Positions 7,764-14,653 are shown, counted from the stretch's first letter. The stretch is 42,658 nucleotides of DNA from Bacteroidales bacterium (GCA_017429205.1 JAFRPH010000086.1:1-42658); one strand, 5' to 3'. Translations and numbers: made by a program. The notes: generated from the letters alone by a model not told the origin.

Positions 7764-8587
7764 GCAATTCCCTCCAGAATCGATTTCATCAGAATGTCCA
7801 CGGGATACCGCAGCTTTTTGGGAGTCCCGATCCGCTTCGTCGCGTCACCGTGAATGAAATTCCAGATGGCGTTTTGCGTTCCGGCGTAGATCTTTTCCCG
7901 CGTCAACGGCTGGCGCTTTGCCTTGGCGTTCATCACCGTATTCGCCCAGACAAATGCCGCCGTCTCGTTATAACCTTCCGCCTCTCTCTGATTTGCCATG
8001 GTATACGCGGAGAAAAAGGCGTGGATCGCATCATAGGATTCTCCGCAGAGAAGCGCTGCCAGTGCGGCTGAGCTCATTGCAGCAGTAACACTTGTCCCTC
8101 GCGTTGCGGATGCCTCATATACCTGGATGATCTTTTCCCGCAGGGTGTGCATCAGGATCTTCATCTGATTGTTGGTCAGATCGTAGTTGCCTTTATATCC
8201 GTACCGAACAATCTGGCGGACCGCGGCGATGGTCTTCGTGTGCCGCATGGCCGGATGGTCATCTGATTCCGCAAATACACAATAGTCTCTGTAGCTGCGC
8301 ACCTTTCCGGTGTCGATCTCCGCGGAACAGTCATCATCCAGGCCTCTCGTGACCATCATCTTAACGGTGCATCCTGACAGCGCAATCGCTGTCAGTCGGT
8401 GCTGCCCATCCACCAGGCTGCCTTCCTTGTCGAACGCAATCCCCTGGTGCGTGAGCTTAAACGCTCCGGCCTTCATGTCCCGCATCAGTTCTTCAACTGC
8501 ACGGCTCCGCAGCACACGATTGACCCGGTTGTGCAGCAGATATTCCTTTGCGATCTCTGGCGTAATGGTTTCGATCTCGGTCTTCAT
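7760..8587 (-). CDS. ParB/Srx-like domain protein
   Basis: A 275-aa protein. Residues about 10-90 contain a ParB N-terminal-like fold: NRVLRSRAVEELMRDMKAGAF, GIAFDKEG and the signature LVDGQHRLTAIALSG followed by VKMMVTRGL. In phages such proteins are sometimes DNA-binding or nuclease-like accessory proteins. The C-terminal 180 residues are helical and not recognised. Ribosome site GGAGGT lies before ATG. It overlaps the downstream gene by 4 bases. Whether it acts in partition, replication or regulation is open; no ParA partner is present. Confidence 0.7.
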   Translation of the reverse strand: MKTEIETITPEIAKEYLLHNRVNRVLRSRAVEELMRDMKAGAFKLTHQGIAFDKEGSLVDGQHRLTAIALSGCTVKMMVTRGLDDDCSAEIDTGKVRSYRDYCVFAESDDHPAMRHTKTIAAVRQIVRYGYKGNYDLTNNQMKILMHTLREKIIQVYEASATRGTSVTAAMSSAALAALLCGESYDAIHAFFSAYTMANQREAEGYNETAAFVWANTVMNAKAKRQPLTREKIYAGTQNAIWNFIHGDATKRIGTPKKLRYPVDILMKSILEGIA

Positions 8588-8588
8588 G

Positions 8589-8966
8589 TTATACCTCCTT
8601 CACACGTATCCCATGCACCCACAGCATGAGTTTTCTTTTGATCACGTATTCCTTCGTGCGGACGCCCTTTGCGTCCTCCACCACGGTCTCTCCGGTGGCG
8701 CAGTCGACGTACACAAAGTCCGCAACATAGCTGACCGCCCGTTCCACCAGCTTCCCCCTTTTGTCATTGCGAGGGCGCTTGCGCCCGTGGCAATCCGCAT
8801 CCCCCGTTGCCTTTCCCTCGTACTGCGCCGGGATCAGCTCGTATTTCACCTGCTCACACAGGTCCCGGATCTTCCCTGCTTTTTCCAGCAGATGCAGCAC
8901 TCTGGCACGTTCGGCCTCCCTGACGGAGTCGTATCCCCGTGTCTTCACGTTGTGGTATTTTGCCAT
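8589..8966 (-). CDS. DUF1064-family nuclease-like protein with inserted palindromic element
   Basis: A 125-aa protein that begins MAKYHNVKTRGYDSVREAER and has YVADFVYVDCATGETVVEDAKG followed by VRTKEYVIKRKLML. This is the DUF1064 pattern, a PD-(D/E)XK-like endonuclease family often found where phages carry RusA-type resolvases. Residues about 57-68 (DCHGRKRPRNDK) are encoded by a 35-bp palindromic element at 8763-8797 that splits the loop before the catalytic strand; an identical copy lies between genes at 12371. I chose ATG at 8966, just after the upstream stop. Confidence 0.75.
   Translation of the reverse strand: MAKYHNVKTRGYDSVREAERARVLHLLEKAGKIRDLCEQVKYELIPAQYEGKATGDADCHGRKRPRNDKRGKLVERAVSYVADFVYVDCATGETVVEDAKGVRTKEYVIKRKLMLWVHGIRVKEV
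8763..8797. repeat. class 1 palindromic element, inside a coding sequence
   Basis: A 35-bp imperfect palindrome (GTCATTGCGAGGGCGC, TT, GCGCCCGTGGCAATCC), identical to 12371-12405. Outer ATTGC/GCAAT and inner GGGCGC/GCGCCC arms pair. Similar GTCATTGCGAGG...GTGGCAATC repeats are dispersed in many bacterial chromosomes. Here it is read through in frame. Confidence 0.9.
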
Positions 8967-8967
8967 G

Positions 8968-9285
8968 CTACTTCGCCTCATATTTGTCCGCGCAGGCGAT
9001 CCTGGCCGCAGCCACGCGCCGGTTCATGCCGTTGATCACGCCGCGGTTGTCTCTGGACGGATGCACCTCACAGATCCCGGATCCCCGATCCGGTCCGCAG
9101 TAGTGACGGCAATCCCGGCAATGGTGGCCGGTGTACGGCTTGGCTCCGCCTGTCCGGACGACCACCACGCCGCCGGCGCGTTCCTCAATGGCCAGCAGTC
9201 GTTCCAGCGCATCCACGATGGTGACACTCGGCATCAGCCGCACGTGGCCAAGCTCGTTCCGGCAGACCATCCTGTCCTCAGTCAT
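8968..9285 (-). CDS. hypothetical protein with HxCxxC zinc motif
   Basis: A 105-aa protein; its centre carries HHCRDCRHYCGPDRGSGICEVHP, a probable zinc knuckle, after a beta-strand segment GGVVVVRTGG. The start has GGAGG seven bases upstream. It overlaps the MazG-like gene by 8 bases and ends one base before the nuclease ATG. Family unknown. Confidence 0.65.
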   Translation of the reverse strand: MTEDRMVCRNELGHVRLMPSVTIVDALERLLAIEERAGGVVVVRTGGAKPYTGHHCRDCRHYCGPDRGSGICEVHPSRDNRGVINGMNRRVAAARIACADKYEAK

Positions 9286-9628
9286 GGCCCGGCCTCCTTC
9301 CCTCCGGGAGCCGCATCAGCCGCCAGAGGCGTGCCAGCTTCCGCTCGATCCAGGCGCCCACGTCCCGGTAGCCGTAGACGATCCGCATCTGCTCGCACAT
9401 GATCGTGGCGTCTGCCAGCTCCTCGCGGATCGCCTCCTTGTCACCGCGGCCTGTGTGCTCTCTGGCGATCTCCACCAGCAGCTCGCCCAGCTCCTCCACC
9501 AGCTTCCATTTCTGGTGCTCCGTGCCAAAGTGATCTATGGCCCGCAGGCAGATCTCCCGCATGGGTTCTTCCAGGTTGGCGTTGGCATTGTGCGGGGCCT
9601 GGGGCCCCGCGGAATTCTTATCGCTCAT
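9278..9628 (-). CDS. MazG-like nucleotide pyrophosphohydrolase domain protein
   Basis: A 116-aa all-helical protein with WKLVEELGELLVEIARE and later EAIREELADATIMCEQMR, matching the MazG EExxE...ExxD metal-binding arrangement for Mg-dependent hydrolysis of (d)NTPs. Phage MazG-like proteins may clean nucleotide pools or affect the host alarmone response. It overlaps the replication gene by 11 bases. The N-terminal 22 residues are low complexity. Confidence 0.75.
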   Translation of the reverse strand: MSDKNSAGPQAPHNANANLEEPMREICLRAIDHFGTEHQKWKLVEELGELLVEIAREHTGRGDKEAIREELADATIMCEQMRIVYGYRDVGAWIERKLARLWRLMRLPEGRRPGHD

Positions 9629-10448
9629 TCGCGTCCTCCTGTTCGTAGCTCCTCCGGATCCAGTCCGCCATCTCGGCGCTCAGCTCCTGATCATGCTTCT
9701 GGTAGCCGTCGCCCCGCGCCGCCGGCAGCTCGTCCTCCCAGCGTCCCTGATTAAGCCAGGTGGCCGGATTTGGGATATACCTGCCGCCTTCCTTGGTCCA
9801 TTGCTCGGAGCGCTTCTGCCGCTCCACGGCCTCGATCATAGCGTCCGCCGTAGGGCGGGCAGACCCTTGCCCGCCGCCCTTCTCGTTCATGGCCTTAAGA
9901 AATGCCCTCCAGGCATCCTTCTTTCCGACCTTCTTGGGGTAGACAGACCAAAAGCGGTTAAAAGCCTCCGCATCCGACGACGCCATCGCGCCCCCGCGCG
10001 CGTTGGATTCGGATTCGGATAAGGATTCGGATTGGATTGGATTGGATTGGATTACGGGGACATTTGATTGCAATTGATTGCAATTGATATCATTTGCTAT
10101 CAATTGCTTGCAATTGTCTGCATCCTCCGGCGAAGGATACTTGCTGACCTTATTCCGCACCTGCTGATGTCTGTCCCAGGTCTTCATCTGCAAGAAGGGC
10201 TTTCCCCCTACCGTGTAGGTTATCACCAGTTCCGCAGAGGTTAACCCCCGGAGGGCATCCTCGATTTGTGCAGGTCTGATATCCTTCAGCGGGAAGAGCT
10301 TGGATGCCAGCAGCTTTGGTCTGGCATCCGCTCTTCCAAAGTCGTCGCAGGTGACGATCAGCCGGTAGAACACAGTTTCCTGGAAAGCCGTCAGCTTGTC
10401 GATGTTCTCAGACGTCGTGATGCTTTCCTTCAGGATCCTGTTCGGCAC
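9618..10448 (-). CDS. replication initiator / replisome organizer (DnaD-type context)
   Basis: A 276-aa protein. The N-terminal domain MPNRILKESITTSENIDKL...FQETVFYRLIVTCDDFGR...ASKLFPLKDI is the winged-helix region of Gram-positive phage replisome organizers, which open the origin and recruit the host helicase loader. The C-terminal domain (FNRFWSVYPKKVGKKDAWRAF...NPATWLNQGRWEDE) is a common second domain of these proteins. Between them (residues about 110-148) the protein is low complexity because the DNA there is a repeat array, probably the origin. The start is GTG at 10448 with GGAGGG seven bases upstream, immediately after the SSB stop. Confidence 0.85.
   Translation of the reverse strand: MPNRILKESITTSENIDKLTAFQETVFYRLIVTCDDFGRADARPKLLASKLFPLKDIRPAQIEDALRGLTSAELVITYTVGGKPFLQMKTWDRHQQVRNKVSKYPSPEDADNCKQLIANDINCNQLQSNVPVIQSNPIQSESLSESESNARGGAMASSDAEAFNRFWSVYPKKVGKKDAWRAFLKAMNEKGGGQGSARPTADAMIEAVERQKRSEQWTKEGGRYIPNPATWLNQGRWEDELPAARGDGYQKHDQELSAEMADWIRRSYEQEDANER
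10005..10120. other. candidate replication origin: GGATT array plus 10-bp phased CAWTTG array
   Basis: Two adjacent repeat tracts lie inside the initiator gene. 10005-10054 is made of GGATTC/GGATTG units at 5-6 bp spacing. 10061-10120 is six consecutive 10-bp units, each starting CATTTG or CAATTG at 10061, 10071, 10081, 10091, 10101 and 10111. The 10-bp period is not a multiple of three, so it reflects DNA structure rather than protein repeats. AT-richer sequence and iterons inside an initiator gene are the usual form of phage origins (lambda O, lactococcal phages). Confidence 0.7.
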
Positions 10449-10451
10449 AGC

Positions 10452-10883
10452 TTATCCCTCCTGCATATCGAATGGCAGCTCGCTGTCGTCGCCGTCAAGC
10501 ATCTCGAAACCGTTATAGTCCGCCATCCGCGGCGCTTCCTTACGCGGCGCGTCGCCGTCCTTCTTCTCCCCGGCGAAGTACACCCGGTCCGCGGCTACCA
10601 CCCACTCGACCTTCTTTTTGCCGTCCTTGTCGGACCACTCCCGGCTCTCCATGCGGCCTTCGACGCAGATCATCTGGCCCTTGGCAAACCATTTTTCGAT
10701 AATCTCAGCGGTTTGTCTCCATGCCTCGACCTTCGGGAAGTCCACGGCCTTGCGGCCCGTGCTGCGGTCGGTGAAGTCCCGCTCCACCGCCAGGGAGAAG
10801 GTGGCCACCGGGATCCCGGCCTGCGTTCTGCGGATCTCCGGATCCCTGGTCAACCGGCCCATCATGATTGTTTTGTTAAGCAT
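10452..10883 (-). CDS. ssb: single-stranded DNA-binding protein
   Basis: A 143-aa OB-fold protein: MLNKTIMMGRLTRDPEIRRTQAGIPVATFSLAVER...VEAWRQTAEIIEKWFAKGQMICVEGRMESREW is a full SSB core. The C-terminus is acidic and ends DDSELPFDMQEG, a variant of the DDDLPF tip that recruits partner proteins. It binds ssDNA during phage replication and recombination. It stands between the annealing protein and the initiator gene, a normal replication-module order. GGAG lies before ATG. Confidence 0.95.
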   Translation of the reverse strand: MLNKTIMMGRLTRDPEIRRTQAGIPVATFSLAVERDFTDRSTGRKAVDFPKVEAWRQTAEIIEKWFAKGQMICVEGRMESREWSDKDGKKKVEWVVAADRVYFAGEKKDGDAPRKEAPRMADYNGFEMLDGDDSELPFDMQEG

Positions 10884-10898
10884 TGATTTTCTCCTCTC

Positions 10899-11723
10899 CT
10901 AAATTCTGTCGCCAGCGTCTTCGTGCTCACACGTAGCTGCATACATTTCGGCCTCTCTTCCTGCCGCTTGCCGTCTCTTCCACTCCGCGTAGCCCTTCTG
11001 GCACTCCCGGCAGAGCGCGTGGCCGTACTTTTCCTTGCCGTACTCCAGCTCCCGGATGGGCACCGTCTTGTGGCACATCTTGCAGGTCCCGGTCTGGATC
11101 CCATCCATCTGCGTCTGTCTCCCAGGCGCCGCTCCCGCGTCCGTTCCTGTCATTCCGACCGAAGCGGATGAATCCGTACTCCCTTTTCTCCGTTCCCCGG
11201 TCGTCTTATCCATCGTAAACACCGTCCTGCCGGTCTTCGTGTTGACGATCTCCAGGGCCTTGATCCGCTTATTCTCGTCGTACTCGATTCGTGTGACGTC
11301 GAACTTGTCGTAGCAGGTGTAGCCCTTGCCGTTGTTCTTCTCCTTGATATCCGCGTCGCCGCGTCGGATGAAGATCCGCGGGGCGGAGTAGAGCTCGGTG
11401 CCGATGCCCCAGACGAAGCCGGCGCGTTTCATGGCGTCGGAGGCTTCGCCCTTCTCGGCCTCGGTGTTGCTCTCTGTTCCCACGTTCCACTTCCAGATCC
11501 ATTCTCCGGTCTCCGCGTTTCGGATGCCGATGGCGCAGTACATATTGTCGTTGATCGTCTTGTAGTCGTTGGCCCAGAACAGAGGGCCCACGGTCTCGTC
11601 CAGCAGGCTTGCGTCGATTCTCGCGGTCTTGTAGAGGAGGAGCGTCAGCCAGGAGCCGTCCTTGGCCACCTCCGCCACGCGGGTCTCGATCTCATCCGCC
11701 CGGAGCAGTCTGAACATTCTCAT
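10899..11723 (-). CDS. Rad52-like single-strand annealing protein with C-terminal zinc finger
   Basis: A 274-aa protein. The N-terminal domain (SWLTLLLYKTARIDASLLDE...VGTESNTEAEKGEASDAMKRAGFVWGIGTELYSAPRIFI) carries the EAEKGEASDA.KRA...GIG..LY hallmark of phage Rad52/DUF1071-type annealing proteins. A C-terminal CKMC...CREC pair (near residues 205-235) is a likely zinc finger. Between them, residues about 183-192 (TDSSASVGMT) are encoded by a class 2 palindromic element. It lies between gp157 and ssb, as usual for recombination modules. The start at 11723 follows a G-rich ribosome site; another ATG lies two codons on. Confidence 0.75.
   Translation of the reverse strand: MRMFRLLRADEIETRVAEVAKDGSWLTLLLYKTARIDASLLDETVGPLFWANDYKTINDNMYCAIGIRNAETGEWIWKWNVGTESNTEAEKGEASDAMKRAGFVWGIGTELYSAPRIFIRRGDADIKEKNNGKGYTCYDKFDVTRIEYDENKRIKALEIVNTKTGRTVFTMDKTTGERRKGSTDSSASVGMTGTDAGAAPGRQTQMDGIQTGTCKMCHKTVPIRELEYGKEKYGHALCRECQKGYAEWKRRQAAGREAEMYAATCEHEDAGDRI
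11149..11177. repeat. class 2 palindromic element in the annealing-protein gene
   Basis: A 29-bp variant of the element GTCATTTCGACCG..GCGGAGAAATCCGT, here with CATTCCGACC and GGATGAATCC. Read on the minus strand it gives TDSSASVGMT in the linker between the two protein domains. Confidence 0.75.
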
Positions 11724-11736
11724 GACTACCACCCCC

Positions 11737-12306
11737 TCACTTGATCTGGAGGCTTGGCTTGCCGGCCTCGATGTGGGCACCCTCGATCTGGTAGCCCTCC
11801 TCGAACAGCTTCTTGATGCCGGGCTTGCTGTAGAGCGTCGGCTGGCGTTTCGGGTCCAGCAGGCCGTGAACGTGGTTGAACTCCTCGCGCTCGTCCTCGC
11901 TCAGGCTCTCCCAGCCGCCCTTGACGAAATTATCTACCAGCCAGCTGGTGATCTGGTCCGCGTCGTCCACCTTGGCCGAATCGACGCCCTTCCTGGTGCT
12001 GATCTTCACGCGGGCGGTCTCGATCTTGTCGTCGCCCAGGTTGAAGATGATCCATTCCCGGATCCTGCCGGCCTTGCTCTCCATAGCCTGACGTCTCTTG
12101 GCCAGCGCCTTCTCCTCCTCGCGGATGGCCTTGGCCATGGCCTCCAGGTCCTTAACATAGAGGGCCGCGCCCTCCAGCTTGTTCTGGCGCTGCTCCTGCA
12201 GGGCTTCCAGGGACTCCGTATCCAGGCTGACCTCTCCGGTCTCCTCGTCGATGACCATGCTGTCGAAGATCTTCTGGATCTCCTGATCGATTTCATAAAG
12301 CTTCAT
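11737..12306 (-). CDS. Gp157 family protein
   Basis: A 189-aa protein with the usual siphovirus Gp157 architecture (PF05565): an N-terminal amphipathic helix MKLYEIDQEIQKIFD, an acidic segment DEETGEVSLD, a long coiled coil (LEALQEQRQNKLEGAALYVKDLEAMAKAIREEE), then a C-terminal domain with KISTRKGVDSAKVDD. The family sits next to phage recombinases; S. thermophilus phage Gp157 was linked to phage resistance. AAGGAGG lies upstream. The annealing-protein gene starts 13 bases downstream. Confidence 0.85.
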   Translation of the reverse strand: MKLYEIDQEIQKIFDSMVIDEETGEVSLDTESLEALQEQRQNKLEGAALYVKDLEAMAKAIREEEKALAKRRQAMESKAGRIREWIIFNLGDDKIETARVKISTRKGVDSAKVDDADQITSWLVDNFVKGGWESLSEDEREEFNHVHGLLDPKRQPTLYSKPGIKKLFEEGYQIEGAHIEAGKPSLQIK

Positions 12307-12370
12307 GTCTTAATCCTCCTTGATTTTTTTGGTATCTTGTGGTATCATGGAGGCGGATTGGGTCGTTTCT

Positions 12371-12405
12371 GTCATTGCGAGGGCGCTTGCGCCCGTGGCA
12401 ATCCG
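12371..12405. repeat. class 1 palindromic element, intergenic copy
   Basis: Identical over 35 bp to the copy inside the DUF1064 gene at 8763. Here it sits in the 109-bp gap between the 161-aa gene and gp157, with GGGCGC/GCGCCC and ATTGC/GCAAT arms. Confidence 0.9.
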
Positions 12406-12415
12406 TCCCTTCCGC

Positions 12416-12901
12416 CTATTCATCCGCCGTCGGAGCTGTTGCCGCAGCCCCGGCGGCTTTTTCTATTGCTTCGCAGACAATATCAGCCAGCGTCTTGCGC
12501 TCCACGTTGTACTTCAGAAAGCGCTCGTTGTACTCCGGGTTCATCCAGTGCAGTGCCTTGTACTTCTTGGCCGCGTCGTTCTCCATCGCCTGACGAAGAA
12601 TCTTCCTGATCAATTCTCCAACACACGAGTCCGTCAGATAGGCTTCCTTCTCCAACCATGCTCTGGTCTCGTCATCGAACCATACCGTGGTCTTGTTCCC
12701 GTTGACGCGGTTTTCCTGCCGTCTCGGCGATTTTAACAGCCCCTGCGCGGCCTTCCGCGCCTGCGGGGTAAACTGGACGCCTGATTCCTTCGGCCTCTCA
12801 GCGAGGCTTACAGCGGCCTTGGAGCAGGCGGTGAAGCCATGCTCACGAAGCAGCTCTGCGAACGCGCCCTGGCTCATGCTCCGCGGTCTAAGCTGGCTCA
12901 T
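12416..12901 (-). CDS. hypothetical protein, possible RHH-like DNA-binding segment
   Basis: A 161-aa protein. The N-terminal part MSQGAFAELLREHGFTACSKAAVSLAERPKESGV is helical; the middle NKTTVWFDDETRAWLEKEAYLTD...GELIRKIL looks like a ribbon-helix-helix strand and helices (my inference); the C-terminal quarter is Ala-rich. ATG at 12901 has GAGGAGG six bases upstream. Function not recognised; a DNA-binding or antirepressor-type role is possible. It overlaps the 58-aa zinc protein by 14 bases. Confidence 0.6.
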   Translation of the reverse strand: MSQLRPRSMSQGAFAELLREHGFTACSKAAVSLAERPKESGVQFTPQARKAAQGLLKSPRRQENRVNGNKTTVWFDDETRAWLEKEAYLTDSCVGELIRKILRQAMENDAAKKYKALHWMNPEYNERFLKYNVERKTLADIVCEAIEKAAGAAATAPTADE

Positions 12902-13064
12902 CGTCTGCCTCCTCGTCGAACATCGCGCACCAGCACTCCTCGCAGAGTCCGCCGTGCTCGTCGTAGGCGTCGAAGCTGTAGATCTCAGCGCCGCAGCAGT
13001 CGCAGGTGGCGCAGGGCGCCATCTCCCGGTCCAGCAGCTCCTGCCGGATGAAGGTTTCAACCAT
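12888..13064 (-). CDS. small zinc-ribbon protein
   Basis: A 58-aa protein, MVETFIRQELLDREMAPCATCDCCGAEIYSFDAYDEHGGLCEECWC, with CATCDCC and CEEC forming a likely zinc ribbon, then an acidic tail. GGAGG is eight bases before ATG at 13064; the gene overlaps its neighbours on both sides. Function unknown. Confidence 0.7.
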   Translation of the reverse strand: MVETFIRQELLDREMAPCATCDCCGAEIYSFDAYDEHGGLCEECWCAMFDEEADDEPA

Positions 13065-13383
13065 CCGCGCCACCTCCAGTCATTTCGACCGCAGCGGAGA
13101 AATCCGTCTTCCCCCGCTTCTCCAGCTCCGCCAGCCGCTCCCGCAGCCGGTTGTTCTCCGCCCGGACAGCAGTCAGCGTCCGGTTCACGCTCTCGATGAT
13201 CCGGTTCTTCCGGACGAGATCCTTCTGGAGCTTGGCGTAGCCTGCCGCCAGGCTCTTTGTCAACTGCTGGATCTCATACCAGGCGCTTCCGGCGTAGCCC
13301 AGGGCGTCCGCCAGCTCCAGCTGATCCACGTCAGCGCCCTTGCCGATCTCCAGCAGGAGCTCCTCAAATTCATTGTTTTTCAT
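13057..13383 (-). CDS. coiled-coil hypothetical protein with palindromic-element tail
   Basis: A 108-aa mainly helical protein: an acidic N-terminus (EFEELLLEIGKGADVDQLELADALGYAG) and a long heptad-rich helix (IESVNRTLTAVRAENNRLRERLAELE). The last 15 residues (TDFSAAVEMTG and following) come from a class 2 palindromic element at 13079-13107. GGAGG is close to ATG. Role unknown. Confidence 0.65.
   Translation of the reverse strand: MKNNEFEELLLEIGKGADVDQLELADALGYAGSAWYEIQQLTKSLAAGYAKLQKDLVRKNRIIESVNRTLTAVRAENNRLRERLAELEKRGKTDFSAAVEMTGGGADG
13079..13107. repeat. class 2 palindromic element at the 3' end of a coding sequence
   Basis: 29 bp, GTCATTTCGACCGCAGCG then GAGAAATCCGT. Inner arms CCG-CAG-CGG and TTTC/GAAA pair. 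Read on the minus strand it encodes TDFSAAVEMT. This copy matches the consensus of the family in this window. Confidence 0.85.
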
Positions 13384-13486
13384 GTTTCCTCCCGATCACG
13401 CCGATCCAAAGGACCGCGGCGACGGTGATCAGCACCGTCAGCCCGCCGATCCACGCCAGGATCCCGGTCAAAATCTCTCCGATCAT
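13370..13486 (-). CDS. 38-aa single-membrane-segment protein
   Basis: An unlisted-size small gene: MIGEILTGILAWIGGLTVLI followed by TVAAVLWIGVIGRKHEKQ. One hydrophobic helix spans about residues 5-32, ending in a basic tail. AAAGGAG lies five bases before ATG and the stop overlaps the next gene by 14 bases, both as in neighbouring genes. It is probably a membrane microprotein; function unknown. Confidence 0.65.
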   Translation of the reverse strand: MIGEILTGILAWIGGLTVLITVAAVLWIGVIGRKHEKQ

Positions 13487-13504
13487 GCAATCTCCTTTCA
13501 ATTC

Positions 13505-13528
13505 GTAGCGGCGATCAGTGATCGCCAT
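13505..13528. repeat. hairpin element, GTAGCGGCG family (copy 2)
   Basis: GTAGCGGCGATCAGTGATCGCCAT: perfect GGCGATCA-G-TGATCGCC hairpin in an intergenic gap; identical to the copy at 14409 and a stem variant of 3926. Confidence 0.8.
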
Positions 13529-13530
13529 TG

Positions 13531-13929
13531 TCACAGTCCCAGTTTTTTCTCGATTTTCGCCCGGCTGAGGAGCAGCTCTCTGCCGTCCGTTGTGACGACC
13601 CTTGCGCCGCCGGGGCTCAGACTGACGATTCTACAGTTTCCGCTTCCTGGGCACCAGCATGCGTGGGTCTCGAACTCCCGTTCTACGAATGCCGAAAAGC
13701 CCATGGCATAGATCTCGAATCCGTCCTCATCGCCGTCGTCCCAGGTGCCGTTGTCGATCTGCTCTTGCACGTCCTCCAGGTAGGCTCGGTAGTTGGCCTC
13801 GATGTCCATGCACACGCAGTCGATCTCACTGAGCGAGGTTTGCATCTGCTCGAACATATTCAGCTGCTCAAACATCGTACCCCCCCCCAACTTGGCCAGC
13901 GGCTTCCAACTGTCTACCGGGTACTTCAT
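13531..13929 (-). CDS. hypothetical acidic early protein containing a G9 tract
   Basis: A 132-aa protein, MKYPVDSWKPLAKLGGGTMFEQLNMFEQM..., acidic in the middle (WDDGDEDGFEIYAMGF) with HACWCPGSGNCR and a C-terminal strand region ARVVTTDGRELLLSR. ATG at 13929 overlaps the upstream stop as TGATG. A run of nine G (coding strand; 13880-13888) encodes the Gly residues; a second ATG (13875) lies just after it, so slippage could switch the N-terminus. Family unknown. Confidence 0.6.
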   Translation of the reverse strand: MKYPVDSWKPLAKLGGGTMFEQLNMFEQMQTSLSEIDCVCMDIEANYRAYLEDVQEQIDNGTWDDGDEDGFEIYAMGFSAFVEREFETHACWCPGSGNCRIVSLSPGGARVVTTDGRELLLSRAKIEKKLGL

Positions 13930-14168
13930 CACTTCACCGCCAGGTACGCCCTGGCCTGCTCCGCCTCGATGTCCAGCACCCGGTTCAGCTTTCGCATGGT
14001 GTCCATCTGCATGGTCCCAGGCTCTCGGATGTACCGGCGGACGGTAGGAGGGGATATCCCCATCCGCGCCGCCAGCTCCTCGGTGCCGTAGTCCAGCGCC
14101 ACCATTCTGCCGAGCACAGCCCCGCGGTAGCGCTCCCAGGGATCGTAGGCCTTCTTAATCTTCGGCAT
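13929..14168 (-). CDS. small HTH (XRE-like) DNA-binding protein
   Basis: A 79-aa protein. GRMVALDYGTEELAARMGISPPTVRRYIREPGTMQMDTMRKLNRVLDI is a helix-turn-helix of the Cro/CI class (LA..MG.S...V.RY......M....L.....L.I). It is probably an early regulator acting near the lysogeny switch. GGGAGG lies before ATG; the gene overlaps its upstream neighbour by 14 bases. Confidence 0.75.
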   Translation of the reverse strand: MPKIKKAYDPWERYRGAVLGRMVALDYGTEELAARMGISPPTVRRYIREPGTMQMDTMRKLNRVLDIEAEQARAYLAVK

Positions 14169-14388
14169 CAGGCGCCTCCCATCCGATGTCCCGGAGCCGC
14201 TGCCCCAGGCGCTCCAACTGCTTCAGCTCCTGCAGGTAGGCCAGGCGCTGGTCCTTGGTCTCGTTGTACCGCATGGCCAGCCGCACCTCCGGGCTCTTCT
14301 CCAGCTCCTCGATCCGGCTCTCGATGTTCACGGCCTCCCGGAGCATCGCCCTGGTCACGTCCGCGTCCGAGATGTCCTTCTTGTTCAC
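14155..14388 (-). CDS. small charged helical protein
   Basis: A 77-aa protein, MNKKDISDADVTRAMLREAVNIE..., almost entirely charged helix (ESRIEELEKSPEVRLAMRY, LAYLQELKQLERLGQRL). The start is GTG at 14388 with AAAGGAG about 8 bases upstream. It is the second gene of the early operon after the cro-like gene. No family recognised. Confidence 0.65.
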   Translation of the reverse strand: MNKKDISDADVTRAMLREAVNIESRIEELEKSPEVRLAMRYNETKDQRLAYLQELKQLERLGQRLRDIGWEAPDAED

Positions 14389-14408
14389 CGTCTCACTCCT
14401 TTCGTTTT

Positions 14409-14432
14409 GTAGCGGCGATCAGTGATCGCCAT
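14409..14432. repeat. hairpin element, GTAGCGGCG family (copy 3)
   Basis: Identical to 13505-13528, between the cro-like gene stop and the next ribosome site, in the same orientation as the other copies. It lies where a processing or attenuation hairpin could separate the regulator from the rest of the early operon. Confidence 0.8.
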
Positions 14433-14437
14433 TCTGC

Positions 14438-14653
14438 CTACTGCTCAATTTTTTGAACAGTCTCGTCAAAAAAAAGAGAATCAATGGTAGTCCCAAGCGC
14501 AGACGCGAGCTTGTACAGGGTCGCCCCGCTGGCGTTCTTGGTCGCGCCGCTCTCGATGAGCGCGATTGTGACCCGTCCAACGCCGCTTGCTGCGGATAGC
14601 GCCTCCTGCGTCATCCCCTTCTGCTCTCTGACTTCCTTGATTCGGTAGCCCAT
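14438..14653 (-). CDS. Cro-like XRE-family regulator
   Basis: A 71-aa protein: MGYRIKEVREQKGMTQEALSAASGVGRVTIALIESGATKNASGATLYKLASALGTTIDSL is a complete XRE helix-turn-helix. It is the first gene of the leftward early operon, divergent from the repressor gene, the classic Cro position. ATG at 14653 has AAAGGGGGTG five bases upstream; the longer upstream reading would cross the operator-promoter region. Confidence 0.85.
   Translation of the reverse strand: MGYRIKEVREQKGMTQEALSAASGVGRVTIALIESGATKNASGATLYKLASALGTTIDSLFFDETVQKIEQ

Noticed and set aside
7760..8587. Plasmid-type partition system from the ParB-like gene
   Set aside because: No ParA-like ATPase and no parS-like repeats nearby; the phage has an integrase, so a plasmid prophage is unlikely.
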